DNA of 64,000 bases from DTKY01 sp037440765 (GTDB taxonomy: Bacteria; Acidobacteriota; Terriglobia; Bryobacterales; Bryobacteraceae), in assembly GCA_037440765.1 (NCBI GenBank), contig JBBITL010000019.1:1-64000 (forward strand), read 5' to 3'. This document shows positions 16,248-24,577 of the stretch, in pieces. Under the pieces are notes generated by a model. The model was not told the origin of the DNA, ran no database searches, and saw only the letters and a list, made by a program, of their open reading frames with translations. Within the stretch, counting starts at the first letter, position 1; each line of letters begins with the position of its first letter. Made by a program: the position numbers and the translations under genes.

Positions 16248-16996
16248 CGGCCGGGAAGATCCGCGCTGTGATCGTGGACGACGAGGAACCTGCGCGCAAG
16301 CTGGTGAGGGAGTTATTGCGGCCGCACAGCGACATCGAGATCGTGGCTGAGTGCTCCAACGGCTTCGAGGCAGTGAAGGCGGCCACCGAACTCAAGCCGG
16401 ACCTGCTGTTCCTCGACGTGCAGATGCCCAAGCTGGACGGCTTCGAGGCGCTCGAACTGATCGATCCCGGCGTCGCTACCGTTTTCGTGACCGCGTACGA
16501 CACCTACGCCATGCGCGCCTTCGAGGTGCACGCGGTGGACTACCTGCTGAAACCGTTCAGCGCGGAGCGCTTCGGCGCGGCGCTGGAAAGGGCCCGCGGG
16601 CGCGTGGGCCGCGCGGCGACGCCAGCCGCGGAGTTGCACGCGGCGGCCCGCCCGGACAAGTTGCTGGAGCGTGTGGTGGTCAGGGATGGCACGCGGGTGC
16701 ACATCATCCCGGTGGAGAAACTCGACTACGCCGAGGCGCAGGACGACTATGTCAGCCTCGCAAGCGGCGGCCGGAAGTACCTGAAGCAGCAGACCCTGGC
16801 CAGCCTGGAGGCGTGTCTCGACCCCTCGCGCTTCATCCGCATCCACCGCTCCTCGATTGTGAACCTGGAGAGAGTCGCGAAGATCGAGCCCTACGGCAGA
16901 GAGAGCCGCCTCGCAATCCTCACCGATGGAACGCGGCTGCCGGTCAGCCGCTCCGGCTACGCGAGGCTGCAAGCGCTTCTTGGGGAGAGGGCATAG
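16244..16996 (+). CDS. LytTR-family response regulator
   Basis: A 250-residue regulator partner of the LytS kinase. The receiver domain begins at MTAGKIRAVIVDDEEPARKL, with acidic pocket D12/D13 and phosphoacceptor D58 in LLFLDVQMPKLDGFEA; Thr/Lys switch residues are in VFVTAYDTY and YLLKPF. The DNA-binding LytTR domain covers about residues 145-250 (DYAEAQDDYVSLASGGRKYL and FIRIHRSSIVNL). ATG 16244 is four bases inside the kinase stop and preceded by GGAGGAGG. An alternative frame reading upstream through the kinase gene is not real. Confidence 0.93.
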   Translation: MTAGKIRAVIVDDEEPARKLVRELLRPHSDIEIVAECSNGFEAVKAATELKPDLLFLDVQMPKLDGFEALELIDPGVATVFVTAYDTYAMRAFEVHAVDYLLKPFSAERFGAALERARGRVGRAATPAAELHAAARPDKLLERVVVRDGTRVHIIPVEKLDYAEAQDDYVSLASGGRKYLKQQTLASLEACLDPSRFIRIHRSSIVNLERVAKIEPYGRESRLAILTDGTRLPVSRSGYARLQALLGERA

Positions 16997-17011
16997 GTCC
17001 GCCCGCCGAGC

Positions 17012-19117
17012 CTACTTCAAGCCGCGCTTTTCAAGCAGCGGTTCGATCGAGGGCTCGCGGCCGCGGAACTGCTTGTACATCTCCATGGCGTCCATAATTC
17101 CGCCCCGCTCCAGTATGTTCCGGCGGAAGGACAGCGCGGTGGCCTGGTCGAACAGGCCCTTCTCCTTGAACGCCTCAAAAGCGTCCGAGTCCAGCACCTC
17201 GCTCCAGATGTAACTGTAGTAGCCCGCCGAGTAACCGCCCGAGAAGATGTGCTGGAAGTAGGGGCTGCGGTAGCGCACGCCCACCTCGGGCATCAGGCGG
17301 ATCTTGTCGAGCGAGGCCTTCTCGAAGGCGGTGGCGTCCTGGCTGGGCGCCTGGGTGAGAGTGTGCCAGTCCATGTCCAGGAAGGAAGCCGCCAGGTACT
17401 CCATGGTGGCGAAGCCCTGGTTGAACCTTGACGCATTCTTCATCTTCTGGATCAGAGCGTCGGGGATCGTCGCGCCGGTCTCGTAGTGCCGCGCGTACAT
17501 CCTGAGCACCTCCGGCTCCATGGCCCAGTTCTCCATGATCTGCGAGGGAAGCTCGACGAAGTCCCGGGGAGTGCCCGACAGGCTCAGATAAGGCACCCTG
17601 GCAAGCAGCGAGTGCAGCGCATGGCCGAACTCGTGGAACAGCGTTTCCACCTCTTCGGGCGACAGCAGGGCAGGCCGGCCCGCCGACGGCCGCGTGAAAT
17701 TGCAGACATTGGTCACGATGGGGCGGATGTCCCGGCCATTCTCGATGCGCTGGCCGCGGAACCGGCTGGCCCACGCGCCACCGCGCTTGCCGGGCCTGGG
17801 ATGGAAGTCCATGAAGAACACCCCCAGGTGCGAGCCGTCGGAGTCCAGGACCTCAAAGGTCTGCACCTCGGCGTGGTACTTGGGGATATCGGTGCGCTCT
17901 ATGAACTTCAGCCCGTAAAGCCTGGAGGCCACGTCGAAGGCGCCCTGCCGCACGCGGTCGAGGGGGAAGTAGGGGCGGACCTCGGTGTCGTCGAAATCGT
18001 AGCGCTCCTTCTTCACCTTCTCGGCGTAGAAGCGCCAGTCCCAGGCCTCCAGTTTGAAATCCTTGCCTTCCCTGACGATCATGGCCTGCAATGCCTCGGC
18101 CTCCTTGCGGGCCACGGCGGAAGCGGGGGGCCAGAGCTGGTTCAGAAAGCCGTAGACGCGGTCAGGGGTCTTGGCCATGTTCTCGGCCAGCACGAAGCCG
18201 GCGTGATTGGTGTAACCGAGGAGCCGAGCCCGCTCGGCGCGCAGCGCGGCGATCCGGGTCAAAACGGCCTTGTTGTCGTACTCGTCGCCGTGGTCGCAGC
18301 GTTTGAGGTAAGCAGTCAGGATCTGCCGGCGCAGCTCACGGTTCTCGGAGTGGGACAGGAACGGCCAGATGCTGGGCGAGTGCAGCGTGAACACCCACCT
18401 GCCGGACAGTCCCGCCGCCCCGGCGGCGTCAGCGGCCGCCGCCACGACGCTCTCCGGCAGGCCGGCCAAATCCGCCTTGTCGGCGACCACCAGCCGGTAG
18501 GAATTGGTCTGCTTCAGCAGGTTGTTTCCGAAGCGCACCGTCAGCGTGGACATCTCCTTGTTGATGGCGCGCAGGCGCTCCTGGCCGGCGGCGTTGAGAT
18601 CAGCGCCGCCGCGGACAAAGTCCTTATAGGTCTCCTCAACAAGCCGCAGCTGGACGGGATTGAGGCCGAGGCCGGCCCGCTGTTCCCAGACCGCCTTGAC
18701 GCGCGCGAAGAGCCGCGGGTTGAGGTAGATGTCGTCCCGGGCGGCGGCCAGCAGAGGCGCCACCTCGCGGTCAATCTCCTGCAGGCGTTCGTTGGTATCA
18801 GCGCTGGAGAGGTTGCTGAACACCGGCTGAACCTTCTGGAGCAGGCGGCCCACCCGGTCCAGCGCTTCCACCGTATTGGTGAAGGTGGGCGCGGCGGGAT
18901 TGCCGGCGATCTGCTCCGCCTCTTTCTGACGTTCAGCGATAGCTCTCCGGAATGCCGGCAGGAAGTGCTCGTCGCGGATTTCATGGAAGGGCGGGACGCC
19001 GAACGGAGTCGTCCACTCGCGGAAGAAGGGATTATCTGCGGAGGCGGGCGGCGCCTGCGCGTTCACCAGCAGGGGAAGCAGGCAGGCCGCGGACAGGCAA
19101 AGCATCGTGGAGTTCAT
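17012..19117 (-). CDS. M3-family oligopeptidase (Dcp/OpdA-like), exported
   Basis: A 701-residue zinc metallopeptidase. The signal peptide is MNSTMLCLSAACLLPLLVNA, so it acts in the periplasm on short peptides. The zinc site HEFGH is at residues 495-499 in EEVETLFHEFGHALHSLL; the third ligand glutamate follows in the LPSQIMENWAMEPEVL segment, and FSGGYSAGYYSYIWSEVLDSDAF is the conserved substrate-binding C-terminal motif. It starts with GGGAG four bases upstream. Divergent from the sialidase-like gene. Peptidyl-dipeptidase versus endopeptidase action cannot be decided from sequence. Confidence 0.94.
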   Translation of the reverse strand: MNSTMLCLSAACLLPLLVNAQAPPASADNPFFREWTTPFGVPPFHEIRDEHFLPAFRRAIAERQKEAEQIAGNPAAPTFTNTVEALDRVGRLLQKVQPVFSNLSSADTNERLQEIDREVAPLLAAARDDIYLNPRLFARVKAVWEQRAGLGLNPVQLRLVEETYKDFVRGGADLNAAGQERLRAINKEMSTLTVRFGNNLLKQTNSYRLVVADKADLAGLPESVVAAAADAAGAAGLSGRWVFTLHSPSIWPFLSHSENRELRRQILTAYLKRCDHGDEYDNKAVLTRIAALRAERARLLGYTNHAGFVLAENMAKTPDRVYGFLNQLWPPASAVARKEAEALQAMIVREGKDFKLEAWDWRFYAEKVKKERYDFDDTEVRPYFPLDRVRQGAFDVASRLYGLKFIERTDIPKYHAEVQTFEVLDSDGSHLGVFFMDFHPRPGKRGGAWASRFRGQRIENGRDIRPIVTNVCNFTRPSAGRPALLSPEEVETLFHEFGHALHSLLARVPYLSLSGTPRDFVELPSQIMENWAMEPEVLRMYARHYETGATIPDALIQKMKNASRFNQGFATMEYLAASFLDMDWHTLTQAPSQDATAFEKASLDKIRLMPEVGVRYRSPYFQHIFSGGYSAGYYSYIWSEVLDSDAFEAFKEKGLFDQATALSFRRNILERGGIMDAMEMYKQFRGREPSIEPLLEKRGLK

Positions 19118-19166
19118 GGAACTCCCAGGTTATCAGGACCGCGCCTGGCAGGCGAGGCCGCGATCG

Positions 19167-19172
19167 TACAAT
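19167..19172 (+). promoter_or_regulatory. -10-like hexamer for the sialidase-like gene
   Basis: TACAAT eleven bases before ATG 19184, with a GGGAG ribosome site in the spacer. A short-leader promoter rather than a leaderless one. Confidence 0.4.
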
Positions 19173-19183
19173 GGGAGCAAAGC

Positions 19184-20200
19184 ATGGTCCGACGCAGGTT
19201 TCTGTCGCTGACGTTAGCCCCTCTGGCCGGTTCCGCCCAAACCGCCCCCAGGGCCCAACTGGCCGGGTGCCGGATGATCTCGGCGCGGGCGCGCCACAAC
19301 GCCTACACGGACCTGCTGCATTTCCGCAACCGCTGGTTTTGCGTTTTTCGCGAAGGGATGAGCGCGGCCTCGCGTGACGGCGCCGTGCGTGTGCTCTCAT
19401 CTTCGGACGGAGAAGTCTGGATTCCGTCCGCACTCCTGGCCCTGCCGGACGCGGACCTGCGCGAGCCCAAGCTGAGCGCCACCCCTGAGGGACGGCTGCT
19501 GGTCAACGCCATGGCCACTTATGGCGACCACTCCCGCCGCACGATGGTCTGGCTCTCGCCGGACGGGCGGGACTGGACGCAGCCGGAGGCCGCAGGCGAG
19601 CCCGGTTTCATCCTCTACCGGCCGTCCTGGACCATGGGCAGAGGCTACGCCATGGGGCACAGCGCCGGCCGAGCAACCGCGCTGCGCCTGTACACGACCA
19701 CCGACGGGGTGAGGTACTCAGTACACTCGCCGGAGATCCCCGTTCCCGGAGAGCCGACGGAAGCTTCCCTGCTCTTCCTCCCCGACGGAACGGCTTGCGC
19801 GCTCCTCCGCCGCGAGGGAGAAGCCCCGACGGCGCAGTTCGGCAGATCGCGCAGCCCGTACCGGGGATGGACCTGGAGTGGCTTGACGAAGACCGTCGCC
19901 GGCCCCAACCTCATCCGGCTTCCTGACGAGCGGGTCCTGGCGGCCGCGCGCCTGGTGGACGACACCGTGCGGACGTCACTGTGCTGGATCGACCCCCACG
20001 AGGGGGCCATGGCCGAGTTCTTCGCCCTGCCGTCGAGCGGCGACACCGGTTACCCCGGCCTGGCGTACCACGGCGGGCTGCTCTGGGTGAGCTACTACTC
20101 CTCGCATGAAGGACAGGCCATGATCTATGTGGCCAGGCTGAAGCTCCCCCCGGCGGCGGGCCGCGGCAAGCCTGCGGGCCGGCTTACTTTCGGCGGGTGA
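19184..20200 (+). CDS. Sialidase/BNR-like secreted glycosidase
   Basis: A 338-residue protein with a twin-arginine-like N-terminus (MVRRRFLSLTLAPLAGSAQT). The body looks like a beta-propeller of the exo-alpha-sialidase superfamily: FRNRWFCVFREGM, the Asp-box-like SSSDGEVWIPS and SPDGRDWTQP, and a late GYPGLAYHGGLLWVSYYSSHEG repeat. The sugar substrate is uncertain; many soil members act on non-sialic substrates. ATG 19184 follows a GGGAG ribosome site; the frame remains open far upstream across the antisense M3 gene, but that part is not coding. It overlaps the convergent deaminase by 17 bases. Confidence 0.75.
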   Translation: MVRRRFLSLTLAPLAGSAQTAPRAQLAGCRMISARARHNAYTDLLHFRNRWFCVFREGMSAASRDGAVRVLSSSDGEVWIPSALLALPDADLREPKLSATPEGRLLVNAMATYGDHSRRTMVWLSPDGRDWTQPEAAGEPGFILYRPSWTMGRGYAMGHSAGRATALRLYTTTDGVRYSVHSPEIPVPGEPTEASLLFLPDGTACALLRREGEAPTAQFGRSRSPYRGWTWSGLTKTVAGPNLIRLPDERVLAAARLVDDTVRTSLCWIDPHEGAMAEFFALPSSGDTGYPGLAYHGGLLWVSYYSSHEGQAMIYVARLKLPPAAGRGKPAGRLTFGG

Positions 20201-21119
20201 ACCTTGGCTCCCGGAAAGCGTGCCGGAAGCCGTTCGCTGCAATCTCCTGGAGTTCCTCATCGGAGAAGCCCAGCCGGGCGGCCATCTCGAACTCCCTGGT
20301 CATGGTGGTGTGGAACATGGCCGGGTCGTCGGTGTTCAGCACGATGGGCACGCCCGACTCGTACAGGCGTCTCACCGGATGCGCCTCCAGCGCCGGCACC
20401 GCCCTAGTGGCGATGTTGCTGGAAATGGAGATCTCCAGCGGAATGCCGCGATCCGCCAGGTGACGGACCAGCACGGGATCTTCAATTGACCGGATTCCGT
20501 GCCCTATGCGCTCGCTCCCCAGCTCCAGCGCGGCCCATACCGACTCCGGCCCGCCGGTTTCTCCCGCGTGCGCGGTGAGGCGCAATCCCCGGCCGCGGGC
20601 AAAGCGGTAGACTTCGCCGAACAGTCGCGCCGGCCCCCGCGCCTCGTCCCCGCCGATGCCGATTCCCACCACGCCGTCACCCACGCGCTCGGCGGCCAGC
20701 TCGGCCACCTCCATGACGCTCTCAACGCCGAACTGGCGGACGCCGTCAAACAGCCACCAGACTTCCACGCCGGAGGCCATACTCTCCCGCCGGACCGCTT
20801 CCCAGACCGGCGCCAGGTCCTGCTCCATCGACAGGATCACGCCGGCGGACAGGATGATTTCGGCGTAGCGCACATTCTCGCTCTCCAGGCGTTCCAGCAG
20901 CCGCCGGGTGATGAGGGCGTAGTCTTCCGGCGCGCGCAGCCGCTCGTTTACCCACTTGTAGCTCCTGAGAAATCCCAGGAAGTCCTCGTACTCGTACTTC
21001 TCGCGTATTTCCTCGATGCTGAGTTCGGGAGCAAGCTCACGCAGGGTCTCCGGCTCGATGGAGCCTTCCAGGTGGAGGTGGAGTTCGGCCTTCGCCAGAT
21101 CTCTGTAGGACGGGCCCAT
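20184..21119 (-). CDS. Adenosine deaminase family protein
   Basis: A 311-residue zinc deaminase of the adenosine/aminofutalosine deaminase family. It has the metal motif ELHLHLEGSIEPETL, the zinc histidine and catalytic Glu in LTAHAGETGGPESVW, then SERIGHGIRS and NTDDPAMFHTTMTREF. ATG 21119 is chosen because it sits seven bases after a -10-like TATTAT and just before the conserved barrel start; in-frame ATG 21128 is the alternative. Deamination of adenosine to inosine is the default; aminodeoxyfutalosine deaminase of the menaquinone pathway cannot be excluded. Confidence 0.88.
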   Translation of the reverse strand: MGPSYRDLAKAELHLHLEGSIEPETLRELAPELSIEEIREKYEYEDFLGFLRSYKWVNERLRAPEDYALITRRLLERLESENVRYAEIILSAGVILSMEQDLAPVWEAVRRESMASGVEVWWLFDGVRQFGVESVMEVAELAAERVGDGVVGIGIGGDEARGPARLFGEVYRFARGRGLRLTAHAGETGGPESVWAALELGSERIGHGIRSIEDPVLVRHLADRGIPLEISISSNIATRAVPALEAHPVRRLYESGVPIVLNTDDPAMFHTTMTREFEMAARLGFSDEELQEIAANGFRHAFREPRFTRRK

Positions 21120-21125
21120 CCCTGC

Positions 21126-21132
21126 CATAATA
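21126..21132. promoter_or_regulatory. Shared divergent -10 element (adenosine deaminase and glgB)
   Basis: CATAAT (21126-21131, plus) ends seven bases before glgB ATG 21139. TATTAT (21132-21127, minus) ends seven bases before deaminase ATG 21119. The same ATAATA core therefore provides the -10 hexamer for both directions, and neither start has a ribosome site at normal spacing. RNA polymerase could use only one direction at a time. Confidence 0.5.
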
Positions 21133-21138
21133 GCTGCG

Positions 21139-23316
21139 ATGACGAAAGCCGAGATCGAAGCCGTCACCGGCGGCTATCACGGCGACCCGTTCCGGCTGCT
21201 CGGCCCGCACGCCCTCCGGCGCCGCGGAAAGCCGCCGGCCTGGGTGGTGCGAGCCTTCCTGCCCCAGGCGGCGGAGGCCGACGTGCTGATCGAGGATCGC
21301 GCCTGGCCGATGGAGCGGAAGCACCCGGAAGGTTTCTTCGCCGCGCAGTTGGAGGGCTGCCCCAGCGCGTACCGGCTGAGGATCAAGCGGCCAGACGGGA
21401 CAGCAGGCGAGTTTGAAGATCCCTACCGCTTCCCTCCCCTGCTCAGCGAGTTCGAACTGCATCTGCACAGCGAGGGTACGCACTACGAAGCCTACAACTC
21501 CCTGGGTGCGCACGTCGTCGCAGTGGATGGCGTTGAGGGAGTCCGCTTCGCGGTGTGGGCGCCCAACGCCGAGGTGGTCTCCGTCGTGGGCGACTTCAAC
21601 GATTGGGACACCCGGCGCCATCCCATGCGGCTGCGCGAGGGCGGAGTCTGGGAGATATTTCTGCCCGGCCTGGGCGAGGGCGCCACATACAAGTACTACG
21701 TCCGCAGCCGCCACCACGGGCACCGGGAGATGAAGGCCGACCCTTACGCCTTCCGCTCCGAGACGCCGCCGGCATCCAGTTCCATCGTGGCGCGCCTGGA
21801 CAAGCACGCCTGGGGCGACGCCGCCTGGATGGAGTCGCGCGCGCGCCGCGACCTGCTGGCCGAACCCGTCTCGATCTACGAAGTGCACCTGGAAAGCTGG
21901 CTGCGGGGACCCGGCGGCGAGCCCCTCACCTATCGCGAAGCGGCCGGCAAGCTGGCTGAGTACGCCCGGAGCATGGGATACACCCACATCGAACTGTTAC
22001 CCGTCACCGAGCACCCATTTGCGGGCTCCTGGGGCTATCAGACACTGAGCTACTTCGCGCCCACCGGCCGCTTCGGTCCGCCCGAGGACATCATGTACCT
22101 GGTGGACCGTTGCCACCAGGCGGGCATCGGGGTGATCGTGGACTGGGTGCCGGCGCACTTCCCCAAGGACGCTCACGGGCTGGCCTTCTTTGACGGCACT
22201 GCTCTGTACGAGCACTCCGACCCCCGGCTGAGCGAGCACAAGGACTGGGGGACGCTGATTTTCAACTACGGCCGCAACGAGATCCGCTGCTTTCTGATCT
22301 CGAGCGCGCTGTTCTGGCTGAACAAGTATCATATCGACGGGTTGCGCGTGGATGCCGTCGCCTCCATGCTGTACCTGGACTACTCCAGAAAGCCGGGCGA
22401 GTGGCTGCCGAACCGGTACGGCGGCAACGAGAACCTGGACGCCATCGGCTTCCTGCGGCGGTTCAACGAGCTTACGCACCAGGTGCCGGGCGTGGTGACC
22501 ATTGCCGAGGAATCCACGTCGTTCCCGGGCGTCTCGCGTCCGGTGTACCTGGGCGGGCTCGGGTTCACCATGAAGTGGAACATGGGCTGGATGCACGACA
22601 TGCTGGAGTACTTCTCCAGGGAGCCCGTCCACCGCAAGTATCACCACAAGAACATCACCTTCAGCATGCTGTACGCCTTCACGGAGAACTTCGTGCTGCC
22701 CATCTCGCACGACGAGGTCGTCCACGGGAAGCGATCGCTGCTCGCCAAAATGCCCGGCGACGAGTGGCAGCGTTTCGCCGGCGTGCGGGCCTTCCTGGCG
22801 TACATGTACGCGCACCCGGGCAAGAAGCTGCTGTTCATGGGCGCGGAAATCGGCCAGTACGAGGAGTGGAACCACGACGGCTCGGTGCGCTGGGAACTGC
22901 TGGAGTTCGACTTCCACCGCAAGCTCCAGGCGTTCGTGGGGGCGCTGAACCGGTTCTACAGGGAACAGCCGGCGCTGTACGAAGTCGATTTCCACCACAG
23001 CGGGTTTGAATGGGTGGATTTCCACGACGTGGACAGTTCGGTCATCGCCTTTCTGCGCAGGGCCAGGGACCCTGATGACTTCCTTCTGTTCTGCTGCAAC
23101 TTCACGCCGGTGCCGCGGTACGGCTACCGCTTTGGCGTGCCCGCCGCCGGTTTCTACGAGGAACTGCTGAACACGGACAGCGAGGTGTTCGGGGGAAGCA
23201 ACCTGGGCAACGCCGGCGGAGTGGCCAGCGAGCCGGCCGCGGCCCACGGCCACCCGGACAGCATACGCGTCACCCTGCCACCTCTGGCGGTCCTCGCCTT
23301 CCGGCGGCGGCGCTAG
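21139..23316 (+). CDS. glgB: 1,4-alpha-glucan branching enzyme
   Basis: Makes alpha-1,6 branches in glycogen. At 725 residues it has the full bacterial length: N-terminal CBM48 units (about 1-210, with FAVWAPNAEVVSVVGDFNDW), then the GH13 barrel. Catalytic motifs are IDGLRVDAVASMLYLDYSR (nucleophile Asp), VVTIAEESTSFPGVSRP (acid Glu) and LPISHDEVVHGKRSLL (transition-state Asp). MKWNMGWMHDMLEYF is typical of GlgB. The C-terminal beta domain ends at VTLPPLAVLAFRRR. It is divergent from adenosine deaminase; other glycogen genes are not adjacent. Confidence 0.96.
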   Translation: MTKAEIEAVTGGYHGDPFRLLGPHALRRRGKPPAWVVRAFLPQAAEADVLIEDRAWPMERKHPEGFFAAQLEGCPSAYRLRIKRPDGTAGEFEDPYRFPPLLSEFELHLHSEGTHYEAYNSLGAHVVAVDGVEGVRFAVWAPNAEVVSVVGDFNDWDTRRHPMRLREGGVWEIFLPGLGEGATYKYYVRSRHHGHREMKADPYAFRSETPPASSSIVARLDKHAWGDAAWMESRARRDLLAEPVSIYEVHLESWLRGPGGEPLTYREAAGKLAEYARSMGYTHIELLPVTEHPFAGSWGYQTLSYFAPTGRFGPPEDIMYLVDRCHQAGIGVIVDWVPAHFPKDAHGLAFFDGTALYEHSDPRLSEHKDWGTLIFNYGRNEIRCFLISSALFWLNKYHIDGLRVDAVASMLYLDYSRKPGEWLPNRYGGNENLDAIGFLRRFNELTHQVPGVVTIAEESTSFPGVSRPVYLGGLGFTMKWNMGWMHDMLEYFSREPVHRKYHHKNITFSMLYAFTENFVLPISHDEVVHGKRSLLAKMPGDEWQRFAGVRAFLAYMYAHPGKKLLFMGAEIGQYEEWNHDGSVRWELLEFDFHRKLQAFVGALNRFYREQPALYEVDFHHSGFEWVDFHDVDSSVIAFLRRARDPDDFLLFCCNFTPVPRYGYRFGVPAAGFYEELLNTDSEVFGGSNLGNAGGVASEPAAAHGHPDSIRVTLPPLAVLAFRRRR

Positions 23317-23353
23317 GCCCCGACAGGCCAGGAAGCCTGCCGCACTGTAGGGC

Positions 23354-23368
23354 GCGGGGCGTCCCCGC
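23354..23368. terminator. Short G+C hairpin between convergent genes
   Basis: GCGGGG (23354-23359) and CCCCGC (23363-23368) form a six-bp perfect stem with a CGT loop between glgB and the convergent aldose epimerase. There is no T run, so a terminator function is only possible. Confidence 0.3.
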
Positions 23369-23386
23369 CGGTCCTTGAGCCGCCTG

Positions 23387-24469
23387 TCAGAACCCGCTGG
23401 GGCGGATCCAGAAGCTCTCCCGCCAGATCCCGCCCGGGGCAACGCTCTGGAGTTCCTTGTACAGACCCCTGTGCGCCAGGTTGGTGGCGTTGGTTATGCC
23501 CACCATCGGCTCGAAGCAGATGAAGTTCCTGTCCATCGGCATCATGCCGCCACGCCCGGGCCCGGGCGGCGCTTGAGGCGGCGCGGCTGGCGGCTTCGGC
23601 GCGTATATCACCGAGGCTCGGTAGTTCGGACCGTAGACCACATCCAGCCGCTGCGACCGTCCTCTCACTGTCATGACCGCGCGGCCCGCCGCGTCCCGCA
23701 CCAGATCTCCGAAAACGTGGTCCAGGTCGAAGTCCTTGAGCGCGATCTCCTGCGGATTCGGGAAGAGACCCTCGATGGGACGGGTCTGGCCGGTGGGCAG
23801 CTTCTCCGGCGACAGCAGCCACTCGGTGCGCGCACCCACCGCGATTGTCCACTCGTCGCGTTTGGAATCGGTCAACTGGAAATAGGGGTGGTAGCCGACG
23901 ACCACCGGCATCGGCTCCGAACTCAGGTTCTCGATCGCGGTACTGACCTCCAACACCCCGCCCTGAAGCCGGTAGGTCATGTCGATGGTGTGGGCAAACG
24001 GCCACTGCGCCATCCACGAAGGCTGGCGGTAGAACTCCAGCCGGCTGGTGACCCAGGCGGCCGTATCATCGGCCCGCGCCTCCACCACGCGCCACTCGGA
24101 AGTGCCCGTCAGGAAGCCGTGAATGGGGATCTTTCCCCGCACGTTGCCCAGCTCCATGTTGAAGATGTACTTCTTCCCGTTGGCATAGAAGGCCTGCTCG
24201 TCGAGCCGGTTGGCCCACGGACCCATGAAGGGGATGGCATTCAGGCCGGGCCGTTTGCGGAACTCCTCGACGGACGCGAACGGGAACCGGAGCACGTTGA
24301 CGCCCTTCACCCTCATCTCGAAGGCGATGTTGCCGGCTGGCGGCAGAACAGACACCACCGTCTCGGCGGCGGCGTCCAGCAGCCGGACAATGTCGCCGTC
24401 ACGCTGAACCGCGTACTGCGCGGCCTGGGCCGCGGCGGCGGCAGCCAGAATGACCGCAGCGAGTCTCAT
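23387..24469 (-). CDS. Exported aldose 1-epimerase (GalM-like)
   Basis: A 360-residue galactose mutarotase-fold protein. Its signal peptide is MRLAAVILAAAAAAQAAQYA. The fold motifs include NAIPFMGPWANRLDEQAFYA, KIPIHGFL, VVVGYHPYFQLTDSKRDEW (conserved His/Pro/Tyr) and FICFEPMVGITNA with the catalytic Glu. ATG 24469 has a perfect AGGAGG eight bases upstream. The frame stays open upstream across the antisense arsA gene, but that region is not coding. Being exported, it probably acts on sugars in the periplasm. Confidence 0.88.
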   Translation of the reverse strand: MRLAAVILAAAAAAQAAQYAVQRDGDIVRLLDAAAETVVSVLPPAGNIAFEMRVKGVNVLRFPFASVEEFRKRPGLNAIPFMGPWANRLDEQAFYANGKKYIFNMELGNVRGKIPIHGFLTGTSEWRVVEARADDTAAWVTSRLEFYRQPSWMAQWPFAHTIDMTYRLQGGVLEVSTAIENLSSEPMPVVVGYHPYFQLTDSKRDEWTIAVGARTEWLLSPEKLPTGQTRPIEGLFPNPQEIALKDFDLDHVFGDLVRDAAGRAVMTVRGRSQRLDVVYGPNYRASVIYAPKPPAAPPQAPPGPGRGGMMPMDRNFICFEPMVGITNATNLAHRGLYKELQSVAPGGIWRESFWIRPSGF

Positions 24470-24565
24470 GCCACTGACCTCCTCACCCTGATCATAGTGA
24501 AAACGTATGATACCTGAGAACGCCGGGCCGGAGGGCCTCGCCGCGGCGGGCAGGTTCCGATACAG

Positions 24566-24571
24566 GATAAT
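24566..24571 (+). promoter_or_regulatory. -10-like hexamer for the arsA-like gene (probable leaderless start)
   Basis: GATAAT, five of six matches to TATAAT, six bases before GTG 24578. The GGAAG in the spacer is too close to the start to act as a ribosome site. Confidence 0.5.
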
Positions 24572-24577
24572 GGAAGC

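Noticed and set aside
17486..19183. Upstream extension of the sialidase-like frame
   Set aside because: This stretch is antisense to the M3 peptidase; the true start follows a GGGAG site at 19184.
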